A stretch of 64,000 bases of DNA from Chloroflexota bacterium (GCA_016195815.1 JACPYX010000018.1:248001-312000); one strand, 5' to 3'; counted from the stretch's first letter, positions 26,361 to 36,536 are shown. Notes: generated by a model from the letters alone, not told the origin. Numbers and translations: made by a program.

Positions 26361-26395
26361 CAAGAAGAGGCACAGCAAGGCTGTGCCTCTTCTTG
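26361..26395. terminator. Long perfect hairpin between gltD-like and metallopeptidase genes
   Basis: CAAGAAGAGGCACAG, loop CAAGG, and the exact 15-base complement. It lies past the stop of the minus-strand gltD-like gene. A long T run is absent, so it may act as an mRNA 3'-end stabiliser rather than a strong terminator. Confidence 0.6.
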
Positions 26396-26416
26396 TAATA
26401 CCCTCCCCTCAGGAGG

Positions 26417-27859
26417 TTATTTTTTGTTTCGCAAGTATTCGTCAATTGCCAGTGCGGCGTTGCGCCCGCCTACCATGGCTGTGACCACCAGATCCGGGCC
26501 GGTTACACAGTCGCCGCCGGAAAAAACGCCTTGACGCGAGGTCGCGCCGGTAGCTTTATTCCTGACCGAGATCAAGCCCCAATCATGGACTTCGAGGTCG
26601 GGTGTGGTCTTGCCGAGAATTGGGTCAGGCCAATAGCCGAGCGCCAGAATGGCGGTATCGCAAGCGATGCTGAAGTTGGAGCCTTCCAGCGGGACAGGTC
26701 TGCGCCGGCCTTTGGCGTCCGGTTCACCGAGTCTCATTTCAATACATTCGACCGCGGCCAATTGTCCATCTTCGCCGGCGATGAATTTCACTGGCTGGGT
26801 CAGGAAGCGATACTTGGCGCCTTCTTCGCGCGCCATCTTGCGGTCCTTTTTCCCGCCGGGCATTTCTTTTTCTGTGCGGCGATAGAGACAGGTTACTTCT
26901 TCAGAGCCGAGACGCAGGGCGGTACGCAGGCAGTCAGATGCCGTATCGCCGCCACCGATGACAACCACGCGATTGCCGACCTTCAGCGGTTCTTTCATGT
27001 TTTCAGGAAGCAGATTTTTTTCCACATTGCCGCGGATCAAAAAGTCGGTGGCTTCGTAAACACCGGGCAGGTCAGTGCCGGGCGCATCTTCCATTTTGGC
27101 ATCAATTTCAGAGCCGACGCCGATGAAGACGGCCTCAAAACCTTCGGCGAAAAGTCCGTCAATGGTTTTGTCTTTGCCGATGTAAGTGTTGGGAACAAAT
27201 TTGACGCCAGCGCGTTCAAACTCTTCCCATTTTTCGATCCACACATCTTTTGGAAGTTTGAAATTGGGGATGCCATATACAAGCAGACCGCCCGGCGCGG
27301 GTTTGGATTCGAAGATGGTCACTTCGTATCCCTTCTGGACGAGCAGGTCGGCGCAGCCCAAACCGGCTGGCCCGGCCCCGATAACGGCCACCCGTTTTCC
27401 GGTCGGCGTTCCGAGCGGGATCACATATCCGGCAGTGCGGCGTTCATGGTCAACGGCAAAGGTTTCAAGTTGGCCGGTCAAGACAGGCTGATGGTGTTTA
27501 TTAAGAACGCAGGAACCCTGGCAAAGTGCCTCGTGCGGGCAGACGCGTCCGCAGATCTCCGGCAGGGAACTGGTTTGATGATAAATGTTGGCCGCCTCGA
27601 CGAATTTTCCCTGCTCAATCAACCACATGGCTGATGGAATGTCGTTGCTGGTGGGGCAGGCTACCATGCAGGGCGCGGGGTCGGGACAATGAATGCAACG
27701 CGCCGCTTCCAGCATGGCGCGTTCAGGATCGAAGTTGATGACTACATCGTCGAAATCGCAGGTGCGAACTTCGGGCGGGCGCAGATCAAGATCAAAAAAT
27801 GGTTTATTGGCGCGTGCTTTTCGGTCAATATCAAGAAATTCGCTTGGAACAGCCTGCAT
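26417..27859 (-). CDS. gltD: GltD-like NAD(P)H oxidoreductase (glutamate synthase small subunit type)
   Basis: A 480-residue flavoprotein of the glutamate synthase beta-subunit family. The N-terminal Cys-rich region (CIHCPDPAPCMVACP, CGRVCPHEALCQGSC) binds two 4Fe-4S clusters; then come the FAD-binding VAVIGAGPAGLGCADLL and the NADPH-binding VVVIGGGDTASDCLRTA segments, and the C-terminal GVFSGGDCVTGPDLVVTAM. The family passes electrons from NADPH to GltB or to other partners (NfnA, dihydropyrimidine dehydrogenase). No large subunit is adjacent, so the partner is unknown. Confidence 0.88.
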   Translation of the reverse strand: MQAVPSEFLDIDRKARANKPFFDLDLRPPEVRTCDFDDVVINFDPERAMLEAARCIHCPDPAPCMVACPTSNDIPSAMWLIEQGKFVEAANIYHQTSSLPEICGRVCPHEALCQGSCVLNKHHQPVLTGQLETFAVDHERRTAGYVIPLGTPTGKRVAVIGAGPAGLGCADLLVQKGYEVTIFESKPAPGGLLVYGIPNFKLPKDVWIEKWEEFERAGVKFVPNTYIGKDKTIDGLFAEGFEAVFIGVGSEIDAKMEDAPGTDLPGVYEATDFLIRGNVEKNLLPENMKEPLKVGNRVVVIGGGDTASDCLRTALRLGSEEVTCLYRRTEKEMPGGKKDRKMAREEGAKYRFLTQPVKFIAGEDGQLAAVECIEMRLGEPDAKGRRRPVPLEGSNFSIACDTAILALGYWPDPILGKTTPDLEVHDWGLISVRNKATGATSRQGVFSGGDCVTGPDLVVTAMVGGRNAALAIDEYLRNKK

Positions 27860-28189
27860 ACGTCCTCCGAAGGGGGCTAAAGGTCTTTCATTTCATCATA
27901 CCTAATGCTCTTAAATGGACACAGGCTCTAATGTCACCAATGCGGACGACAATCATCACAATTTTGCGGCTCTGATTTCACGTTCATTTATTGGTCCGCG
28001 TTTCATTCACACTGAATTCATATTCGTAGTTTATACTTTGCCAGATTTTGGGTGCGCTCTGTTCGTATGTGAGGCCAATGGACGAGCGGAAACGTATATA
28101 AATTGTATAAAAGGCACGGGTAACCTTGCCGTTTGTTTTCTATCAAGTAAAATCATTGTTGCGAGGCAGCTCCTCGCGGAGGAATGTTA
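27860..28189. other. Divergent promoter region
   Basis: This gap of about 330 bases separates the minus-strand gltD-like gene from the plus-strand efflux operon. I see no gene in it. It is AT-rich near 28090-28115 and holds the promoter listed at 28126-28153. Confidence 0.5.
28126..28153 (+). promoter_or_regulatory. Promoter of the macA-like operon
   Basis: TTGCCG, 16 bases, TAAAAT, placed 37 bases before the ATG. The leader then contains a short GAGG-CAGCT-CCTC hairpin overlapping the approach to the ribosome-binding site, which could modulate translation. Confidence 0.5.
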
Positions 28190-29506
28190 ATGCTAAATCT
28201 CTTCAATCGTATATGGGATTTTCTAAAGAAGAATCGGAAGATCACAATTCCCGTTGGTGTCGTTTTATTACTGGCTGTCATTTTTGTTGTAACCAGTAGT
28301 CGAGGCAAATCTCAAACCACATACCAGACATATAAGGTAGTACGCGGCGAGTTGACTGCAACGGTCGGCGCGACGGGAACTGTGCGCTCCAGTCAAAGCG
28401 CCACATTGATCTGGCAGGCTGCCGGTACAGTGGAAAATGTTAATGTGAAGGTTGGCGATCAAGTTAAAAAGAACGATGAACTTGCTTCGCTTTCCAAGAC
28501 TTCCCTGCCGCAAAGCATCATATTGGCTGAGGCTGATCTGGTGAGCGCACAGAAATCTTTGGACGATCTGAAAAATTCTGATACTGCCAGGGCGCAGGCT
28601 GCCGTTGCGTTGACGAAAGCTCAGGATGCCTACGACAAGGCGCAGACCTATCGCGAATCCCTCAACAATAAAATTGATATTCAAAAGGTTACTTTTGAAT
28701 ATTTCAACGGTAAACAGATTCCGGTGGTCAAATATTCCAAGGGCTATGCCGATGCCGAGACGATTGCAAAAGCTGATAATGATCTGGCGCTTAAGAAAGC
28801 CCAGTTGGATGATGCTCAACGCACTTATGATCGTGTGAAAGACGGCCCGAATCAAGCTGATCTGGCCGCAGCGCAGGCCCGCGTTGACGCGGCGCAAGCC
28901 ACGATCAATATGGCACGCATTGTGGCGCCCTTCAATGGAACGGTGACCCAATCCAGCCCAATACCTGGCGATCAGGTTGCTGCCGGTAAAGTTGCTTTCC
29001 GTGTGGATGACCTCGCCGATTTGTTGGTGGATGTTCAGGTATCCGAAGTGGACATCAATAGTATTGCGGCCGGCCAGCCTGTTACTCTTACCTTTGATGC
29101 CATTGCCGGGCAAAGCCAATATCGCGGCGAAGTAATCGAAGTTTCGCAAGCGGGGGATGTGGTCTCAGGCGCGGTTAACTTCACTGTCACGGTCAGGTTG
29201 AATAACGCTGACGCGCAGGTCAAGCCTGGTATGACTGCCGCTGTCAATATTGTGGTGAATCAGGTCAAGGGTCAGTTGCTGGTTCCGAACCGGGCTGTCC
29301 GTCTTGCGGATGGGAAACGGGTGGTGTATGTTTTGGTAAACGGCAAGCCGCAGCGAGTCGAGGTTACGCTCGGTTCTTCATCCGATACGATGAGCGTTGT
29401 TTTGGATGGCAGTCTCAAGGAAGGCGATCTCATTATTTTGAATCCGCCGGCGCAGTTCATGGGCCCGGGCGGCGGTGGCGGCGACCCCTTCGGCGGAGGC
29501 GGATAA
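28190..29506 (+). CDS. MacA-like membrane fusion protein (efflux adaptor)
   Basis: A 438-residue adaptor of the RND/ABC efflux type. It has an N-terminal membrane helix ([18 protein letters not shown]), a split biotinyl-lipoyl domain ([20 protein letters not shown] and [14 protein letters not shown]), a coiled-coil hairpin at about 95-240, a beta-barrel ([18 protein letters not shown]) and a Gly-rich tail. It links an inner-membrane transporter to the exterior; in a monoderm cell it may act without an outer-membrane channel. I choose the ATG at 28190 because GCGGAGGA lies six bases upstream; the frame's first ATG at 28184 abuts that site. It overlaps the ABC ATPase start. Confidence 0.92.
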   Translation: MLNLFNRIWDFLKKNRKITIPVGVVLLLAVIFVVTSSRGKSQTTYQTYKVVRGELTATVGATGTVRSSQSATLIWQAAGTVENVNVKVGDQVKKNDELASLSKTSLPQSIILAEADLVSAQKSLDDLKNSDTARAQAAVALTKAQDAYDKAQTYRESLNNKIDIQKVTFEYFNGKQIPVVKYSKGYADAETIAKADNDLALKKAQLDDAQRTYDRVKDGPNQADLAAAQARVDAAQATINMARIVAPFNGTVTQSSPIPGDQVAAGKVAFRVDDLADLLVDVQVSEVDINSIAAGQPVTLTFDAIAGQSQYRGEVIEVSQAGDVVSGAVNFTVTVRLNNADAQVKPGMTAAVNIVVNQVKGQLLVPNRAVRLADGKRVVYVLVNGKPQRVEVTLGSSSDTMSVVLDGSLKEGDLIILNPPAQFMGPGGGGGDPFGGGG

Positions 29507-30198
29507 TGACGGATTGGGTTGTTGAAGCCAAGGATCTGACCAAAGTCTATAAAATGGGTGAAGTTGAAGTTGAGGCGCTGCGCGGCGCTTCGCTCAAAAT
29601 CAAACGCGGCGAAGTGGTCGCCATTATGGGGCCTTCGGGTTCGGGCAAGTCCACCATGATGAACATGCTGGGCTGTCTTGACCGCCCGACTTCCGGCGAA
29701 TATGTTTTGGATGGCGAATCGGTCGCCACGCTCAACGATGATCAATTGGCGGTCATCCGTAATAAAAAAGTTGGATTTGTTTTTCAATCGTTCAACTTGC
29801 TCTCACGCCAGACTGCGCTTTTCAATGTTGAATTGCCTTTGCGTTATGCCGGTGTTGTCGAGAAGCGGAGTGATATTGCAAAAGCCGCTCTCGAAGCGGT
29901 TGGACTTGGCGATCGTATGAAACACCGCCCGACCGAACTTTCCGGCGGCCAGCAGCAGCGCGTGGCAATTGCGCGTGCGATTGTCAACGATCCGGCCATT
30001 ATCATGGCTGATGAGCCGACTGGCAACCTGGACTCAAAGGTCGGCAAGGAAATCATGACTTTATTGCTTAACTTAAACAAGGATCGCGGTACAACCCTCA
30101 TTATTGTGACGCACGATCCCACGGTGGGTGAACAAGCCCAGCGCATCATCCGTATCCGCGATGGCGTGGTGGAAAAACCGGCGGAGGGTAAAAAATGA
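29506..30198 (+). CDS. ABC transporter ATPase, MacB/LolD type
   Basis: A 230-residue ATP-binding subunit with Walker [11 protein letters not shown]-loop FVFQSFNLL, the signature [14 protein letters not shown], Walker [13 protein letters not shown] and the H-loop VTHDP. The closest type is the MacB/LolD/FtsE group that drives extrusion or lipoprotein release rather than uptake. It overlaps macA by one base and the permease start by four bases (ATGA), so the three subunits are made together. Confidence 0.95.
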   Translation: MTDWVVEAKDLTKVYKMGEVEVEALRGASLKIKRGEVVAIMGPSGSGKSTMMNMLGCLDRPTSGEYVLDGESVATLNDDQLAVIRNKKVGFVFQSFNLLSRQTALFNVELPLRYAGVVEKRSDIAKAALEAVGLGDRMKHRPTELSGGQQQRVAIARAIVNDPAIIMADEPTGNLDSKVGKEIMTLLLNLNKDRGTTLIIVTHDPTVGEQAQRIIRIRDGVVEKPAEGKK

Positions 30199-31427
30199 AC
30201 GTAACGCAAGTTTTTCTGGAGGCGCTTGAAAGCCTCAACTCAAATAAACTGCGTTCCGGCCTGACTGTGCTCGGCATTGTTATCGGCGTGGCGGCGGTCA
30301 TTGCCATGCTGGCGGTGGGGAATGGGGCGACTGCCTCGATTACCGGTTCAATCAATCAGGTTGGCACCAATTTGTTGTTTGTTTTTCGCGGCGCCAGGAA
30401 TAACACGGCGGTAAAGAATCCGCGCCCATTAACCGTGGGTGATGCCAATGCCCTGCTGGACCAATATGCCGCGCCGAATATTCAAGCGGTGGCGCCTGTT
30501 GTGCAGGGAAATGGCAGCGTGGATTTTGGCGGCCAGACCATGACTTCCGCGATTGTCGGCGTGACGCCATCGTATAAGTCGGTTCGCAATATTAGTTTGC
30601 TCGAAGGCGACTTCATCGGCGAAGATCAAAACCTTGGGCGGGCTTCCGTTACAGTAATCGGTGTGGACGTGGCTGATAAATTGTTTGGCCGCCGCGATGG
30701 TTTGACGGGCGAGACCGTTCGTATTAACGGGCAACCCTTCCGAATTATCGGCGTGTTGACGCCGCAAGGCGGCAGTTCATTTGGTTCCGAAGATAGCGAA
30801 GTCATTGTGCCGTTGACCACTGCTTCAGCGCGACTGCTTTCACGTTCCGGCGTTGATACGGTGGATATTATTTATGTCCAGGCGACAGATTTTCAAACCG
30901 TTGCGGCCGCTTCAGATGAGATTTCACAAATTTTGCGAAACCGCCATCGCACGGCCATCGGACTCGACGACTTTACGGTTTTCACTCAGGAAAGCATTCT
31001 TTCCACAGTCCAAACCGTTACGGGTGTGCTGACTATTTTCCTCGGCGGCATCGCGGCGATATCATTATTGGTGGGCGGTATCGGCATCATGAACATCATG
31101 CTGGTATCGGTCACAGAGCGGACGCGCGAAATTGGCTTGCGAAAGGCACTTGGCGCGCGCAAGCGCGACATCCTCATTCAATTCCTGGCAGAGTCATCTT
31201 TGCTCAGTTTGCTGGGAGGCATTATCGGTATTATCTTCGGCTGGTTGATCGCCTTCGTTGTCGGGCGTATTGCGGTTGCCACTGGGAATAACTTTACTCC
31301 CATTGTCGGAATGGACGCGGTTTTGCTGGCTACTGCCTTCTCTGCCGCAGTTGGATTGTTCTTTGGAATTTATCCTGCCAACCGCGCCGCTAATCTCGAG
31401 CCTGTGGAAGCGTTGCGTTACGAATAG
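30195..31427 (+). CDS. ABC transporter permease, MacB type
   Basis: A 410-residue permease with the MacB architecture: one N-terminal membrane helix ([20 protein letters not shown]), a large extracytoplasmic domain (about 45-270) and three C-terminal helices with the family [20 protein letters not shown] block. It powers mechanotransmission to the adaptor encoded first in the operon. The substrate (peptide, macrolide, lipid) cannot be read from sequence. Confidence 0.95.
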   Translation: MNVTQVFLEALESLNSNKLRSGLTVLGIVIGVAAVIAMLAVGNGATASITGSINQVGTNLLFVFRGARNNTAVKNPRPLTVGDANALLDQYAAPNIQAVAPVVQGNGSVDFGGQTMTSAIVGVTPSYKSVRNISLLEGDFIGEDQNLGRASVTVIGVDVADKLFGRRDGLTGETVRINGQPFRIIGVLTPQGGSSFGSEDSEVIVPLTTASARLLSRSGVDTVDIIYVQATDFQTVAAASDEISQILRNRHRTAIGLDDFTVFTQESILSTVQTVTGVLTIFLGGIAAISLLVGGIGIMNIMLVSVTERTREIGLRKALGARKRDILIQFLAESSLLSLLGGIIGIIFGWLIAFVVGRIAVATGNNFTPIVGMDAVLLATAFSAAVGLFFGIYPANRAANLEPVEALRYE

Positions 31428-31484
31428 ATGCGGGCCCTTGGGCTGGCGAATTAAACATCAGCAAAAGGGCTTAATAGAGTCAAG

Positions 31485-32195
31485 ATGCCCAATAGATTTT
31501 CTAAAACCTTTTTCTGGCTGATAGCGATCGCTTTTGTTTTCGCTGGTCAGGGTTGCGCAGGGCCGGTTTCGCCGATCAGCGCCGAAACATCAACCTCGCA
31601 AGCAACCACGGCCTTTGTGCCTGCTTCGCCGACGCCAATTACCCCAACGCCGACAGTTCAACTCGAAACTGCCAGCCCAACAGCATTGCCTGTTTTTACG
31701 CCGGATATAATTTCTGTTACGGCCGTAAATGGCAACCTTTTCATCCGACGCGGCCCCGGCCTGGGATACAACCCGATTGCAGTGCTCGCGAAAGGCGAGA
31801 GCGTAACCGCTTTGGCCCGCGATCCTCTTACTCGCTGGCTGCAAGTTTCCATTCCGGGCCAGGCAGGGAAAACCGGTTGGGTATCCATCCAAACGAACTA
31901 TTCGCTCATCAACGGCGATGTGATGAAGCTGCCGGACATATTACCCACAGAATGGCCGGTGGGGGCCTATCTGCGTAATTGCACAAATCATCAGATGATC
32001 GTAAAACCCGGCGATACGCTCATTCCGCCGGTTAGCGGTTACCCTGATAATGAAGTGGCGATCTATCCGGGCCGTTATTCTGTTTATGATTACGATCTTT
32101 CCGGCCAGCCCGAAGTTCTGGTCGTTGACCTGAGAGAAGGGATCGAAATTGATATTCGTGTGGACGGCAGTGGCGAACGTAGAAAATGCCCGTAA
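31485..32195 (+). CDS. SH3b-domain lipoprotein
   Basis: A 236-residue predicted lipoprotein: signal helix with AGQGCAG lipobox at about residues 20-25, a Thr/Pro linker, an SH3-type domain at about 72-130 (LFIRRGPGLGYNPIAVLAKGE, WLQVSIPGQAGKTGWVS) and a second beta-domain to the end. SH3b domains often bind peptidoglycan or peptides. It begins 57 bases after macB and may be read with it. Confidence 0.82.
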   Translation: MPNRFSKTFFWLIAIAFVFAGQGCAGPVSPISAETSTSQATTAFVPASPTPITPTPTVQLETASPTALPVFTPDIISVTAVNGNLFIRRGPGLGYNPIAVLAKGESVTALARDPLTRWLQVSIPGQAGKTGWVSIQTNYSLINGDVMKLPDILPTEWPVGAYLRNCTNHQMIVKPGDTLIPPVSGYPDNEVAIYPGRYSVYDYDLSGQPEVLVVDLREGIEIDIRVDGSGERRKCP

Positions 32196-32240
32196 GAATT
32201 TCTTGCTGTAATTTTTTTGCCGATAAGGTAAAATCAACTT

Positions 32241-33182
32241 ATGCCTGACTTCAATATTTTGATCACAGATGGACTGGACGATGTGGGACAGTCCATCCTT
32301 CGTACCGCCTCGCGCCTGGACGATAAAACGGGCATCTCCGCCTCAGACCTGATCCAGGCTGTTGGCGTTTACGACGCGCTCATCGTGCGCGGCCGAACCA
32401 GAGTCACAGCCGAAGTTTTTGACGCCGCGAAAAAATTGAAGGTTGTTGGACGCGCCGGCGTCGGCGTGGATAACATTGACCTTGAATCTGCCAAGAAACA
32501 TAACGTGACCGTTGTGAACGCACCCGTCTCGACCACGCTGGCCGTCGCTGAATTAACCTTTGGTTTGTTGCTGGCGGTTGCGCGCGAAATTCCGCGCGCT
32601 GACGCCGCAATGAAAAAAGGGGAGTGGCTGAAGAAAGAACTCGAAGGCGTGGAACTCAACGACAAAACGCTTGGCATTATCGGTTATGGACGCATTGGAC
32701 AGGAAGTGGGCAAGCGCGCCGCAGCTTTTGGCATGAACGTCGTGGCTTATGACGCCAACATCCCTGAACATGAAATCAAAGAACTCGGCGGAGAGCCGGT
32801 TTCGATGCAGGACCTCTATAGCTGGTCGGATTTTATTTCCGTGCATACGCCGTTGAATATTCAAACACGGGACCTGATCGGCGCGCTGGCTTTTTCTGAA
32901 ATGAAAGATGGCGTGCGGATCGTATGTGCGGCGCGCGGTGGCATCATTGACGAGACTGCTTTGTTGGCCGCTCTCAATTCTGGCAAAGTGGCTGGCGCGG
33001 CCCTGGATGTATTCGGCAACGAACCTCCCGGCCTGACGGAGTTGATCGAACATCCGCGCCTGATCGCCACTCCGCACATTGGCGCACAAACGGTCGAAGC
33101 GCAGTCGCGCGCTGCCGAAGATATTGCCAATGAAGTTCTCGCTGCCCTGCGCGCTGAGAAACTAAGGTGGAAAGTAGCCTGA
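32241..33182 (+). CDS. D-2-hydroxyacid dehydrogenase, SerA-like
   Basis: A 313-residue NAD-dependent dehydrogenase resembling the catalytic part of D-3-phosphoglycerate dehydrogenase, the first step of serine synthesis; it lacks the C-terminal regulatory (ACT/ASB) domains. The Rossmann motif GIIGYGRIGQEVGKRA, active-site Arg in CAARGGIIDE, Glu in LDVFGNEPP and His in TPHIGAQT are all present. TAAAAT lies six bases before the ATG, and no strong ribosome-binding site follows it, so a very short leader or leaderless message is possible. Confidence 0.9.
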   Translation: MPDFNILITDGLDDVGQSILRTASRLDDKTGISASDLIQAVGVYDALIVRGRTRVTAEVFDAAKKLKVVGRAGVGVDNIDLESAKKHNVTVVNAPVSTTLAVAELTFGLLLAVAREIPRADAAMKKGEWLKKELEGVELNDKTLGIIGYGRIGQEVGKRAAAFGMNVVAYDANIPEHEIKELGGEPVSMQDLYSWSDFISVHTPLNIQTRDLIGALAFSEMKDGVRIVCAARGGIIDETALLAALNSGKVAGAALDVFGNEPPGLTELIEHPRLIATPHIGAQTVEAQSRAAEDIANEVLAALRAEKLRWKVA

Positions 33183-33219
33183 AATTTTACGTTCGAGAAT
33201 TTGAAAAGAAGGAGATATC

Positions 33220-34716
33220 ATGCATGAAAAACTGAACGAATTCAAACAAATCATGGCTGAAATTGCCGACTTGAATACCGCCGCATCCGTGCTGGGCTGG
33301 GATCAGCAGGTCAACATGCCTTCCGGCGGGACAGAAGCGCGCGGAAATCATCTGGCTACGCTGGGGAAATTTACCCATGAATTGTTCACTTCGGAGAAGG
33401 TTGGCAAATTGCTGGAGGAGCTCAGTTCGGACGCGTCCGCTTTAGGTCCGGACGATGCGGCGATGGTGCGAGTTGCCAAACGCGATTACGACAAGGAGAC
33501 ACGCGTCCCTGGCGAATTTATCGCCGAGATGGCCATGGTCAGCGCGCACGCGCATGAGGCCTGGTTCGAAGCGCGCGCCAAATCTGATTTCTCTATTTTC
33601 CGCCCCAACCTTGAAAAGATCGTCGAGATGACCAGGCAGTACGTCCAGTTTTTTCCGCCCGCCGATCATCCTTATGATACTTTGTTGGATAACTTTGAGC
33701 CCGGCATGAAGACTGCGGATGTGCAGGCCATCTTCAACGCCTTGCGTCCCAGGCAGGTGCAGTTGATCAAGAAGATCGCGGCCGCCAAACAGGTGAACAA
33801 CGCCTTCCTGCACAAGAAATACAGTGAAAAGAAACTATGGGACTTTGGCGTGGATGTTGTCACGCAATACGGCTACGACTGGAGCCGCGGCCGCCAGGAT
33901 AAGGCCGCGCATCCGTTTGAAACCACCTTCAGCATTAATGACGTCCGCATCACGACCCGCTTCGAAAAAAACAACCCGATTGCCATGTTGTTCAGCACCA
34001 TGCACGAGTCGGGTCATGCCATGTACGAGCAGGGTGTGAATATCGAGTACGAACGCACGCCGCTTCAGCGTGGAGCGTCTTTGGCCGTGCATGAATCCCA
34101 ATCGCGCATGTGGGAGAATTTGGTCGGCCGTTCTTTGCCGTTCTGGGAGCATTTCTATCCCAGGTTGAAAAAGATATTCCCGGCGCAGTTGGATGGCGTC
34201 AGCCTGCGCAACTTCTACAAAGGCATCAATAAAGTTGAGCCTTCGCTCATCCGCGTCAATGCAGATGAAGCCACCTACAATTTACACATCATGCTGCGCC
34301 TTGAACTTGAGATCGGCATGGTCGAAGGCAGGATCTCGGTCAAAGACCTGCCCGAAATTTGGAATGCCAAAATGCAGGATTATCTCGGCGTCGTTCCTCC
34401 AAACGATGCGTTGGGCGTCTTGCAGGATATTCACTGGTCGGGCGGCATGATCGGTTACTTCTCCACCTATGCTTTGGGCAACCTTGTTTCGGCTCAATTA
34501 TGGGAGAAGATCAACAAGGATATTCCCGATCTCGATGAACAATTCCGTAAAGGCAAATTCGATTCCCTGCTGGGCTGGCTGCGCGAAAACGTCCACAGGC
34601 ATGGACGCAAATATGATCCGCAGGACCTCGTCCAGCGCGTAACGGGTTCGAAGATCACAGCCGAGCCATACGTCCGTTATCTCACGGCCAAGTACAGCGA
34701 CATCTACGGGCTGTAA
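33220..34716 (+). CDS. M32 carboxypeptidase
   Basis: A 498-residue zinc carboxypeptidase of family M32 (Taq/Pfu carboxypeptidase type), which removes C-terminal residues from peptides in the cytoplasm. The zinc motif HESGH is at residues 262-266, and typical blocks DQQVNMPSGGTEARG, the DVRITTRF strand, HESQSRMWEN and RVNADEATYNLHIMLR are seen. GAAGGAGATATC precedes the ATG. A terminator follows. Confidence 0.95.
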   Translation: MHEKLNEFKQIMAEIADLNTAASVLGWDQQVNMPSGGTEARGNHLATLGKFTHELFTSEKVGKLLEELSSDASALGPDDAAMVRVAKRDYDKETRVPGEFIAEMAMVSAHAHEAWFEARAKSDFSIFRPNLEKIVEMTRQYVQFFPPADHPYDTLLDNFEPGMKTADVQAIFNALRPRQVQLIKKIAAAKQVNNAFLHKKYSEKKLWDFGVDVVTQYGYDWSRGRQDKAAHPFETTFSINDVRITTRFEKNNPIAMLFSTMHESGHAMYEQGVNIEYERTPLQRGASLAVHESQSRMWENLVGRSLPFWEHFYPRLKKIFPAQLDGVSLRNFYKGINKVEPSLIRVNADEATYNLHIMLRLELEIGMVEGRISVKDLPEIWNAKMQDYLGVVPPNDALGVLQDIHWSGGMIGYFSTYALGNLVSAQLWEKINKDIPDLDEQFRKGKFDSLLGWLRENVHRHGRKYDPQDLVQRVTGSKITAEPYVRYLTAKYSDIYGL

Positions 34717-34744
34717 AATTTCGGCCTGACACGTTTTACACAAG

Positions 34745-34807
34745 TCCAACAAGTCTGTTCGGCTGGAAGATTTATGCAGGAAGCAGCAGGCTTGTTGGAT
34801 TTTTTTT
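34745..34807 (+). terminator. Terminator after the carboxypeptidase gene
   Basis: TCCAACAAG and CTTGTTGGA pair across a 37-base loop that can fold further (GCAGGAAGCAGCAGGC), and a run of eight T follows. Confidence 0.65.
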
Positions 34808-34822
34808 GGATAACACAATTCT

Positions 34823-35734
34823 ATGTTGCGAAAAATTCTTCTTATCGTCTCTCTTTCCGGACTTTTGGCCGGGTGTGCGTTACCCGATTCCAAGCCTGCG
34901 CCGACACCGTATCCCGCCGATTACCTGCCGACGGTAATCTACCTGACTGCCGAATCCATCAATGCCACCATCTTGACGCAAACTGCCGCAGTAACCACTC
35001 CAACTGAAACTCCGACCGAGACGCCAATCCTCGATACGCCTACGCCGCTGCCTACGGCCACGATTACGCCCGCGCCAGATATCCCACTGGCGGCGATTCA
35101 GATCAAATCGCCCGGCCCGGCATCGAAAGTAGCTTCGCCGCTCGAGGTCCGCATTGTGGCCGTTTCGGGCAAGAGCGACAAAGTGGAGCTGGCCTTGTTT
35201 GGCGAAGATGGGCGTTTGATCGGGCGTACTGTCAGGGCTTTGCCGGGTCCATCAAGCGGGATATATCTGTTCGTGAAGATTCCATTTGAGATCCGCGCCG
35301 CGGCAGAAGTGGGTATCCTTCAAATAAGCTTAAAAGATCAGCAGGGACGATTGCAATCGCTCAACACGGTTCGCGTGTTGTTGGTCTCGACGGGAGACAG
35401 CCAGACCAACCCGCCAGGTAACAACATCTATGAGCGCGTGACCCTGCTCGGTCTTCCTGCGCGCAGTACCGTCTCAGGAGGAGTCTTGAAAATCGAGGGG
35501 CAATTTCTTCCCTTTAATGATCGGCAAGTTGTGGTTGAATTGGTTTCCAACGATGGCAAAAGCCTTGGCTTGCGTGTGTTGAACTTTTCGAGTCTTGGCC
35601 CGCAAGATTTTAATACCACTATTTCTTATAAAGTCAGCGCGCCGACGCAAGCGCGGCTCTTCATCCGCCAGCCGGACAATGTGTTGGATGGCCCCGTGTA
35701 TGTTTATAGCCAGGAGCTGACGCTCGATCCGTGA
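34823..35734 (+). CDS. Lipoprotein with beta-sandwich domains
   Basis: A 303-residue predicted lipoprotein (LLAGC lipobox at about residues 14-18), followed by a Thr/Pro-rich linker (about 55-90) and two beta-sandwich domains: 91-195 (IQIKSPGPASKVASPLEVRI, as in bacterial Ig-like Gmad2-type domains) and 205-303. It is likely surface-anchored; no catalytic motif is visible. Last chromosomal protein gene before the tRNA. Confidence 0.75.
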   Translation: MLRKILLIVSLSGLLAGCALPDSKPAPTPYPADYLPTVIYLTAESINATILTQTAAVTTPTETPTETPILDTPTPLPTATITPAPDIPLAAIQIKSPGPASKVASPLEVRIVAVSGKSDKVELALFGEDGRLIGRTVRALPGPSSGIYLFVKIPFEIRAAAEVGILQISLKDQQGRLQSLNTVRVLLVSTGDSQTNPPGNNIYERVTLLGLPARSTVSGGVLKIEGQFLPFNDRQVVVELVSNDGKSLGLRVLNFSSLGPQDFNTTISYKVSAPTQARLFIRQPDNVLDGPVYVYSQELTLDP

Positions 35735-35741
35735 TTTTATC

Positions 35742-35770
35742 TTGTCAAAAGCATACCGCGCAGGTATAAT
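35742..35770 (+). promoter_or_regulatory. Promoter of tRNA-Pro
   Basis: TTGTCA, 17 bases, TATAAT; the tRNA begins 13 bases after the -10 box. Confidence 0.8.
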
Positions 35771-35782
35771 GCCGTCTGCTTT

Positions 35783-35856
35783 CGGGGTGTGGCTCAGACC
35801 GGTAGAGCGCACGGTTCGGGTCCGTGAGGTCGAGAGTTCAAATCTCTCCACCCCGA
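35783..35856 (+). tRNA. tRNA-Pro(CGG)
   Basis: A 74-base cloverleaf: acceptor CGGGGTG/CACCCCG with discriminator A, D-stem GCTC/GAGC, anticodon stem CACGG/CCGTG with loop TTCGGGT (anticodon CGG at 35817-35819), T-stem GAGAG/CTCTC with loop TTCAAAT. CCA is not encoded. Mobile-element-type genes start immediately downstream, so its 3' end is the likely integration site (attL). Confidence 0.96.
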
Positions 35857-35870
35857 CAGTTATGAAATGA

Positions 35871-35894
35871 TCACCGCCTTACCGGAGGCGGTGA
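35871..35894 (+). terminator. Hairpin downstream of tRNA-Pro
   Basis: TCACCGCC, eight-base loop, GGCGGTGA. No T run follows, so it is a possible tRNA transcript end or part of the attachment region. Confidence 0.4.
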
Positions 35895-35993
35895 CTTGGC
35901 AAACACCTTGTACCAGTCAGGATTGTTGAGTCGCGGCTGGCGCAAGGGATAGTGTCTGGTTCGCCGGAACCAGACGGCAAAGGATTTTATACG

Positions 35994-36461
35994 ATGGCAG
36001 TTGCCTCAATGCCCAACTACATCCCAATAAAAGAAGCCGCGAAGCGTTTGCGCGTTAGCGTCAAGACTGCACGCGTCATGTTGAAATCTGGTAAGATACA
36101 GGGAGGAGTCCTGCCAGACGGAGAGATGATCGTGGTCGCAGATAGCGTGCCTACATTGCCTGTTATTAAAAAAGAAGATCTGCCGGAATATAAAAAGTTT
36201 GATAACTTAAAGGATTCGGAAATTAGTATCAACGAAGCAGGTCGCAAATACAAGATCTCATCAGCGACAATCACACGCTGGGCGCAAAAAGGTATCATCA
36301 AACGTATAAACTCTGATGGCTATCGCACTTTTTTGGCCGAACAGGATGTTGCCTACTGCGCCAAAATCTATCACGATAACAAGGGTCAAGGCAAATGGCT
36401 TTTTGATAAGGATGGCACGCCGCACAAACCAAGGACCGGCCCGTTGACATTAGCGGAATAA
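35994..36461 (+). CDS. Excisionase-like double-HTH protein
   Basis: A 155-residue protein with two winged-helix/MerR-like DNA-binding units: residues about 6-50 (YIPIKEAAKRLRVSVKTARV) and 83-130 (SISINEAGRKYKISSATITR). The paired DNA-recognition helices resemble phage excisionases and mobile-element regulators. It is the first gene after tRNA-Pro, where an ICE would carry xis; no integrase gene is visible near it. The frame opens 14 codons earlier with GTG. A terminator follows. Confidence 0.65.
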   Translation: MAVASMPNYIPIKEAAKRLRVSVKTARVMLKSGKIQGGVLPDGEMIVVADSVPTLPVIKKEDLPEYKKFDNLKDSEISINEAGRKYKISSATITRWAQKGIIKRINSDGYRTFLAEQDVAYCAKIYHDNKGQGKWLFDKDGTPHKPRTGPLTLAE

Positions 36462-36485
36462 CAAAAAATACAATACTGTAAACCG

Positions 36486-36512
36486 AAACGCGCTTGAAAG
36501 CGCGTTTTTTTT
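36486..36512 (+). terminator. Terminator of the excisionase-like gene
   Basis: AAACGCGCT, loop TGAA, AGCGCGTTT, then T-rich TTTTTG. Confidence 0.85.
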
Positions 36513-36536
36513 GTTTCACTAATTACTACAAGATAC

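Noticed and set aside
26531-27634. Long plus-strand frame opposite the gltD-like gene
   Set aside because: It is a shadow of the conserved oxidoreductase on the other strand and has no family features.
28268-29149. Minus-strand frame of 293 codons inside the macA-like gene
   Set aside because: The plus-strand adaptor is clearly conserved; the antisense frame shows no domain.
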